This document shows, in pieces, positions 59,401-64,000 of a stretch of DNA of 64,000 nt. The first letter of the stretch is position 1; every line of letters starts with the position of its first letter. Position numbers and translations under genes: made by a program. The notes below the pieces were generated by a model. That model made no database searches, was not told where the DNA came from, and saw nothing but the letters and a program-made list of their open reading frames with translations. Origin of the DNA: Pomphorhynchus laevis (lineage: Eukaryota; Acanthocephala; Palaeacanthocephala; Echinorhynchida; Pomphorhynchidae); the NCBI GenBank assembly GCA_012934845.2, contig WNNJ02002262.1:1-64000 (forward strand), in the 5' to 3' direction.

Positions 59401-62400
59401 GAGTTCATATTATAGAATTCATATTGTAGAGTTCATATTGCATAGTTCCTTTTGTAGAGTTCTTATTGTAGCGTTCATATGTAGAATTCATATTGTAGAG
59501 TTAAATTGTAGAATTACGGTTGTTGAGAATTCATAGACAAGTCGTTGAGTTCATTATAAGAAGTCATTGAAAAGTCTTTAAATGTGTTAAGAAATCATGA
59601 AGTTCGTTTCACAGAGGTCTTTCCATTAGGGTAGCAAAGAGATGCTACTAGGGAGGGATAGGCTATCAATGTCAAGTAAACTCATAATTTACTGCTTCTC
59701 AGGATGCAAGCAGCTCGCTGGAAATAATTAATAGCCCATCAGCATATTAAATTGATGTAATTTCTGGTAAATATACACGAATTTGATACGGTAAGTCCAT
59801 GAGGTAAAAGGAAAATAACAACAGACTAAGTGTATCATCATGAATTACTCTTTTGTTAGAGATGACAGGATCCTATAAGGATAATCCATTGAATATACGA
59901 AGGGAGTTTGGTTGTAGGGCACACTGAATCATATGAAGAAAATAAACGGATATATGAACTTTATTTACGAGTTTTGTGATCAAGATGCTACAGTTAATTG
60001 AGTCGAATGCTTTTGTAAAATCGATAAAGATTGCATACAAGGATGATTTTTAAACAAAACATTGTACGACGTTATCTCGAACTATTTTGATAGCGTTAGT
60101 TGTAGAACGATTGCGACGGAAACCTTATTGCTCTTGTGGAAGCAGGAAATCACGATGGAATGATAAACGGTAAGCCATAATGTGCTAGATATTTGTTTGC
60201 CTGGTTTAACAGAGCGATACATCTGTAAGAGTCGGTAGAGTTGGGGCCACCTTTGCCTTTGTAAATAACTTTGATGATACTCTGCTTCCAGGAATTAAGA
60301 AGTTGGCGTACATAATAAAGTTGAAGAAATAAGTCCAATAGCGAAATGGGATTGTCATGCATAGAAGATGCGGACCGGGGACTTTGTTTTCGGCCATGTT
60401 AGCAATAAAATATTCGATTTCGTGGATTAAAAACTGTGTATTTAGAGCATCGGAATTATAAAAAGTTTGATCTAAGTAGTACAAATCAAACGATGGGGTG
60501 ATCGAGCCATTATTATGAAGTACCTCATTAAAGTGTAATAACCGAATCGGAAAGGAAATACGCGAACTAATCGCAGATTTTCCACGGGAAACGTTCTACT
60601 TCGGAAAAGCGGTTTCGTCCGTAGGCGAGTAGACAATCAGTGCAATCATTTTGCATTATATACGTCTAAGTTTTATATTCCTTCCTAACGTAAAGATTTT
60701 TATTTTGTTTTTTTGATTATTTCAATTAAAAAATTTTGAAGGCATTGAATTTCTGGAGGATTTTGTCGATATCGACGATGGAAAGGCGGATAATGTCGCA
60801 TATAATTAGTATGTTATGTTGATCGTAAATTATTGTAACTGGCTTCGAGATTACTTGAGAGTAATATATATGCTGATTGATCGATGTTTGTATAATTTAG
60901 CCTTTCAGGTTGGATGATTCTTCTGATATAAAAAGTTGGGTTTGATTGTTTATCATTATTGAGATTTTGACATTCGAATATACAGGACACAGGTTTGTGT
61001 TTTCTAATGGGCGACCATTCCGAAGAAAGTTCTATGTGCATTTTATGGAGTTGAATGTTAGAAAAAGCGATATCAATACAGTTTTTACCGTTGTGTCATT
61101 CATACGACCACTTTTCGACTAACACAAAGATAATAAGATCAATGGTGTTGAATTAACTAATCAGCTGTGAGAGTTTGTCTGGGAAAGTGTAAGGAGCGTT
61201 AAAATCGTTGGCTATGATTAAATCTTTTTGAGGTGGTAAGGTAATAACTATTTATGTAATTTCGTCGATAATATATGATACTCAGGTTTTTGACTCTGTT
61301 AACCGCCCATTGCTGCTTTTCAAATTAGCTCATCATTTTCACATAAATGCTGGATTACCACAGTAAATAAAGAACATCTTAGAATTAAACTACCTTAAAG
61401 TTTTTGACGGCCTAAATTAATCTAAATATTTCTCATCTACACATGATGTCATGTAGGGCGACCCCCTCAGTCCCACTTTATTTGTGTTCTTCGGAGCGGA
61501 TTTACCTCGTAAAATTTTTAAAGCTAGGAACTCGATAACGACGGTAATGCACGCAGACGACCTAGCTATTATGTCTACAAATCTGTACGAATCACAACTA
61601 GCTTTGAACCAATTATCTAAATATTATGTGGACAATTATTTGAAAATTAATGTGCACAAATCTAAGGTTGTAAAATTTAGGCGTGGAGGTCCATTTAAGG
61701 AAAATGATAAGCTTATTTTAGACGCAGCCTTTTGAATTCTGCAAAAATCTAAGGTTGTAAAATTTAGGCGTTGAAGTTCATTAAAAAAGGATTCGCTTAT
61801 TTTTGACTCTCAGCCTTGCATATTTTGGGTTGCAGTTGAATTCTAGATGGTTCTTCACCTCCCATATCGAGGAAAATGCTTCGAATATATTTATGGCTAC
61901 CTGTAGTGTACGTTATCTGGGTGCTATATCTTACGAAGTTGCTATCAAATACGTTCGTGTAATGCTATTGCCAATTTTGACATACGGTTTACCGGTAATA
62001 TGGTCTGACTTATCCTGTTCGAATTTTGCTCAAATAGATAACTATCACAACGAATTTATTAAGTACATTGTGGGTATTTCAGTGAAATGTTCTTCAACAT
62101 ATGTAGCCATATTATCTCGCATTCTTACTTCTTCTAATTATTTTCGCGCGATCTTCAATTTGCTAAATACTCAAGCGTTTTCGATTAATAAATCTGAATT
62201 TATTCTTAAAAGCTCAAAACGTAACCCTGACATTCATTTAACACCCATATTTTTACAGACTCGATGGCAGCAGGCTTGTTATATTAAGATAGCATTACTA
62301 TAAAGGTTTTATATTCACGGTTATCATGATAATTTTTTTATTACTAAATATCCAATTCATTCAGTCTTCCTTCAATGTAAATTCATATTCTGTTGCTTTC

Positions 62401-63475
62401 CTTGTGCATCCTTACTGCATGTTTTATCTTGTCTACATTTGTCTAAATTAGGATTTGTTGAGATTGGCAAACTACGGATATCCTGATAATCCGCACACCT
62501 GTCTAAATTCCTATTGAAGTATTAATATGTATATAACTGATGTTAAATTCTTTTTTACTTCCTATTTACTGTCCTCAATATTTGTTTTTTTCAATCCTTA
62601 CCTAAAGGTTATGCGGGTAAATAAATTTATTAAAATTATCTCTATTAAAATTAATGTAATATTTAATACTTAAGTATATTAAAGCCCAAATACAAAATTT
62701 ATAAATTTTAATTTAAAATGCTTTTAAATCTGTTTTTGTGATAACTCGTTGGTCAAACAAAAATAACTTTACTGCTCTTTAAATGATAGCACAAAAATAT
62801 TTTATTTATTAAATTGAAATAAATTGCTCTGCAAATAACTAAATGATTAATAGACCAATCAATGATTGTTAATGGCATATATAAGCAGATAAAATGACAT
62901 ATAATATAGTATTATATGAATATTTATCAATTAAAATATCAGATTGTTAAATCTTAAATATTTAATTTTGTAAATAGTAATTTAAAATTAATAGCAAATT
63001 ATATAAATAAATACAATTTTATGATAAAATAAAGTTTTAAAACAAAACGCATCGTAACATTTTTAATTCTAAATTTTCTTTAAAGTTTTAATCTACTTTT
63101 TTAATAAGCTGAAAGGCCTTATAATAAACTTAAACCTGCCTTTTTACTAAAAAATATTTCATACATTGCTTTAATCAATATTATTTGTTTCATATTTACT
63201 AATGTTTCCTATTTATAGTGTACTAGCAAAAGCTGTAAAAATTACTTTCGCGACGCCGAATCATTTGCGGTTGTGAGCTCAGCCTTCGTGGCATCAAATC
63301 AACGAAAATTAAGTTTATCAGAAAAGCTTGATATCAGACGGCATGTAATTAGTTCGTATTAATGAACTTTTATATATCTAGTAATATAGGATCTACTTAT
63401 TACCTTGCTGGATGATAATATAACAAGATCGCTGAGCATTGAAGAAAGGTTTAAGCTTGAACAATTACCAGAATT
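45199..63475 (+). CDS. INTS8: Integrator complex subunit 8, 5' part (runs off the window)
   Basis: Subunit of the nuclear Integrator complex, where INTS8 links the PP2A phosphatase module to the core. Exons: 45199-45295, 45364-45453, 51520-51616, 51664-51801, 53308-53376, 58699-58753, 58801-58974, 59029-59121, 63219-63344, 63390-63475. Phases join without a break into about 341 residues. Matches to human INTS8: FEIFEFLVNFDLVDEYL (human WFEFLLEESLLEKHL), LACELIIQLLYAA, RVKAFGLLAMKAASVIEWDL (human RILKLLALKVAAHLKWDL), WHVRAVIKSKF, VAFDLGFYYF, and LLDDNITRSLSIEERFKLEQL (human IEDNLTLSLPVQFRQSVLREL). The C-terminal two thirds lie beyond the window. The gene spans over 18 kb because of three repeat-filled introns (6.1, 5.3 and 4.1 kb); other introns are 45-68 nt, and one is 1.5 kb. 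Confidence 0.92.
45536..46370 (+). repeat. Structured repeat C, ~365-bp tandem units in INTS8 intron 2
   Basis: The block GAACTCCGG recurs at 45601, 45962 and 46339 (spacings 361 and 377), giving about 2.3 units. Each unit has CACAAGGCAGCCGAAAC, then GACTGATGGTAG, an apical CCTACTGATGAGTG (or CTAATGATGAGTG), the complementary arm CTACCATCAG and GTCTAGGAGTGATAA. The stem, with apical CUGAUGA, is shared with repeat E though its bases differ. Non-coding. Confidence 0.85.
46874..46955. repeat. (TA)n microsatellite
   Basis: About 40 TA dinucleotides in INTS8 intron 2. The open frames with alternating Ile-Tyr across it are artefacts of the repeat. Confidence 0.95.
46956..47390. other. Non-coding stretch between two TA microsatellites
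   Basis: More balanced in composition than its surroundings, with CTGATGAAGTTGATGATCG (minus, about 47043-47062), which resembles a hammerhead core with GAAG in place of GAAA, and the 12-bp hairpin TGGACCTTCTAG/CTAGAAGGTCCA (47241-47269). It may be a decayed ribozyme repeat; no second copy is seen. Confidence 0.4.
47391..47433. repeat. (TA)n microsatellite
   Basis: About 21 TA dinucleotides in INTS8 intron 2. Confidence 0.9.
47739..47763 (-). ncRNA. Decayed hammerhead core
   Basis: Minus strand: CUGAUGA, A, stem GGU/ACC with a 6-nt loop, then GAAAC. Stem II resembles that of the 294-bp ribozyme (also an A followed by a 3-bp stem). No helix I partner with a proper cleavage triplet was found. 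Confidence 0.4.
48121..48268. repeat. Cluster of three perfect hairpins in INTS8 intron 2
   Basis: AATGTGCAATCCA/TGGATTGCACATT (48121-48149, 3-nt loop), ACTGTGCAATCC/GGATTGCACAGT (48163-48191, 5-nt loop) and TTACTGCTTTACGTTAA with its complement (48227-48268, 8-nt loop). The first two are related and differ by a compensatory pair (A-T to C-G). Confidence 0.8.
48540..48720 (-). repeat. Structured repeat D copy in INTS8 intron 2
   Basis: Minus strand: TTGGCCCCATTGCTATGCTG, AAGGGCCGAAAC, CTGATAGCATAGCAG, then CTGATGACCTC and the AGTCAATTCATAAAAATGAC tail. The GCTATGCT/AGCATAGC arm keeps pairing where other copies have GCTATGTT/AACATAGC. Confidence 0.8.
48721..51519. other. Rest of INTS8 intron 2, without recognised genes
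   Basis: About 2.8 kb that is less AT-rich than its surroundings up to 51100. Minus-strand frames such as 50851-50588 (87 codons, with NMDTFENVLHYYCNISPRFN) have no motif I recognise. It may be an old mobile element or intron sequence. A palindrome (TTTATTTGGTA/TACCAAATAAA) lies near 50468-50498. Confidence 0.4.
53692..57866. repeat. 211-bp satellite, 20 units, in INTS8 intron 5
   Basis: Units begin with ACTCCTGAAGATGACAGCAG at 53791, 54002, 54213 and so on every 211 bp to 57800; the last is cut off at about 57866. Units look identical by eye, apart from the first, which is shorter upstream. The left border (53692-53755) is a partial unit in inverted orientation (AGTGGAGAGAGTGAA, CAGGAGTAC). 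The right border is a hairpin ATTGTTCAC/GTGAACAAT (57864-57888). No ribozyme core is seen. Confidence 0.97.
57890..58698. other. Right part of INTS8 intron 5
   Basis: AT-rich, with a perfect 14-bp hairpin TGTGATGTGATAAA/TTTATCACATCACA at 58519-58551 (loop GGCAA). Nothing else recognised. Confidence 0.6.
59385..59530. repeat. Degenerate ~14-bp tandem repeat in INTS8 intron 8
   Basis: About ten imperfect units of GTAGAGTTCATATT type. Confidence 0.7.
59640..61260 (-). pseudogene. LINE D relic, minus strand
   Basis: Read leftwards: endonuclease trace IANDFNAPYTFPDKLSQL near 61225-61170, RT entry MAENKVPGP and WKQSIIKVIYKGKGG with DSYRCIALLNQ (60484-60180), motif A IDFTKAFDSINCSI near 60020, a motif B-like region, and YADG near 59720 where YADD is expected. 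Several frame breaks. It overlaps in content with the plus-strand relic to its right, so the two are separate partial copies of one LINE family. Confidence 0.75.
61275..62340 (+). pseudogene. LINE D relic, plus strand
   Basis: Starts within the RT motif A region (VFDSVNRPLLLFKLAHHF), continues with GDPLSPTLFVFF (motif B), TTVMHADDLAIMS (motif C, HADD), YLKINVHKSKVVKFRRGG, and the C-terminal frame 61803-62303 with YFGLQLNSRWFFTSHIEENA and LPILTYGLPVIWSDL. A short stretch near the join (VVKFRR) is duplicated. Broken frame, 5'-truncated at about 61275, head-to-head with the minus-strand copy. Confidence 0.8.
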
Positions 63476-64000
63476 GTATGTTCTTAGGGCTAAGTTATAG
63501 ATATTTGAAATAATATTATTTGGAAATACAAATAGAAGTTGGTTTTCATGTTGGCATATTTTGAATTTTACAAAACATTATTAATTAAGATGTTTATAAT
63601 TTGAAGTGGGAAGAACGTAATGATATAACAAATCTGTTATTTAATTTGTTAATAATGAATAAATATAATATAATATTATAATATATTAGAATATTAGAAT
63701 ATATTATAAGATCTAACATATTTGATTGCTAATAATGCTTTTCGTAAATATTATGGGAATTAGCCGTTATTGCTAATAGTCGATATCATATCGCATTATT
63801 CAAGGCATATTGACAATTTGTGAAATAATCAAAAATGATTTTATTCATTAGTTTATAAAGCACCGGAAAATATTAAGTTTTATATAAATAAGAGGTGCAT
63901 AGTCTTACTAATAAAGTTGCTTTTATTGGCGTCTAGCAAGTAGTTCTTTTAAGGTGTTTGCAAAATAAGCGAAAAAAGACTTTAAACAACAAAGCTGTAA
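63476..64000. other. Start of the next INTS8 intron
   Basis: Follows the donor GTATGT at 63476. AT-rich; no further INTS8 exon recognised before the window ends. Confidence 0.5.

Noticed and set aside
59640-62340. Twin-priming inversion of one LINE
   Set aside because: Both relics contain RT motifs A to C, so they overlap instead of complementing each other.

Overview
The window is animal nuclear DNA, very AT-rich. It holds three recognisable protein genes, all on the + strand and all split by introns: UTP18 (16921-24576), COX4 (34265-41040) and the 5' part of INTS8 (from 45199, leaving the window at 64000). A fourth gene is suggested by one 3'-terminal exon (31325-31717). Introns fall in two classes: about 45-68 nt, and 0.9-6 kb filled with repeats. 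In all three genes a 3' splice acceptor (TTTCTAG, TTTTTAG, TTTGTAG) lies only 4-6 nt before the start codon, as expected for spliced-leader trans-splicing. Together with the type of LINE ORF1 present, Penelope-like retroelements and abundant hammerhead ribozymes, this suggests a flatworm or other trans-splicing invertebrate. The species assignment is inference.

Layout: 1-3646 is a 294-bp tandem array whose orientation flips at about 2216-2241; each unit carries a complete type I hammerhead ribozyme. 3717-4345 is a second hammerhead repeat. 4896-14705 is one large 16-bp satellite (GATC/CTAG-rich) broken up by a nearly intact CR1/Jockey-like LINE, a mariner carrying a nested LINE fragment, and a short LINE 3' end. 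14850-16640 holds dispersed structured repeats. UTP18 follows, then LINE fragments, the orphan exon, and a ~313-bp array (31846-33768) organised as a three-unit higher-order repeat with a hammerhead-like core. COX4 contains hAT and Penelope endonuclease fossils in intron 1. Penelope-like copies with a structured 3' terminus fill 41640-44830. INTS8 introns carry a ~365-bp structured repeat, microsatellites, a 20-unit 211-bp satellite, and two opposed LINE fragments.

The most interesting content is the concentration of RNA-structured repeats. There are perfect minimal hammerheads with self-complementary helix III (which can work as dimers) in two unrelated repeat families, a hammerhead-like core in a third, several decayed copies, and two further dispersed families with base-paired elements supported by compensatory changes between copies. 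A second general pattern is an excess of perfect inverted repeats with 8-19 bp arms and very short loops in non-coding DNA, as if made by snap-back template switching. The COX4 reading frame is broken by one extra T in a T run; everything else in that gene is intact, so an assembly error must be considered first.
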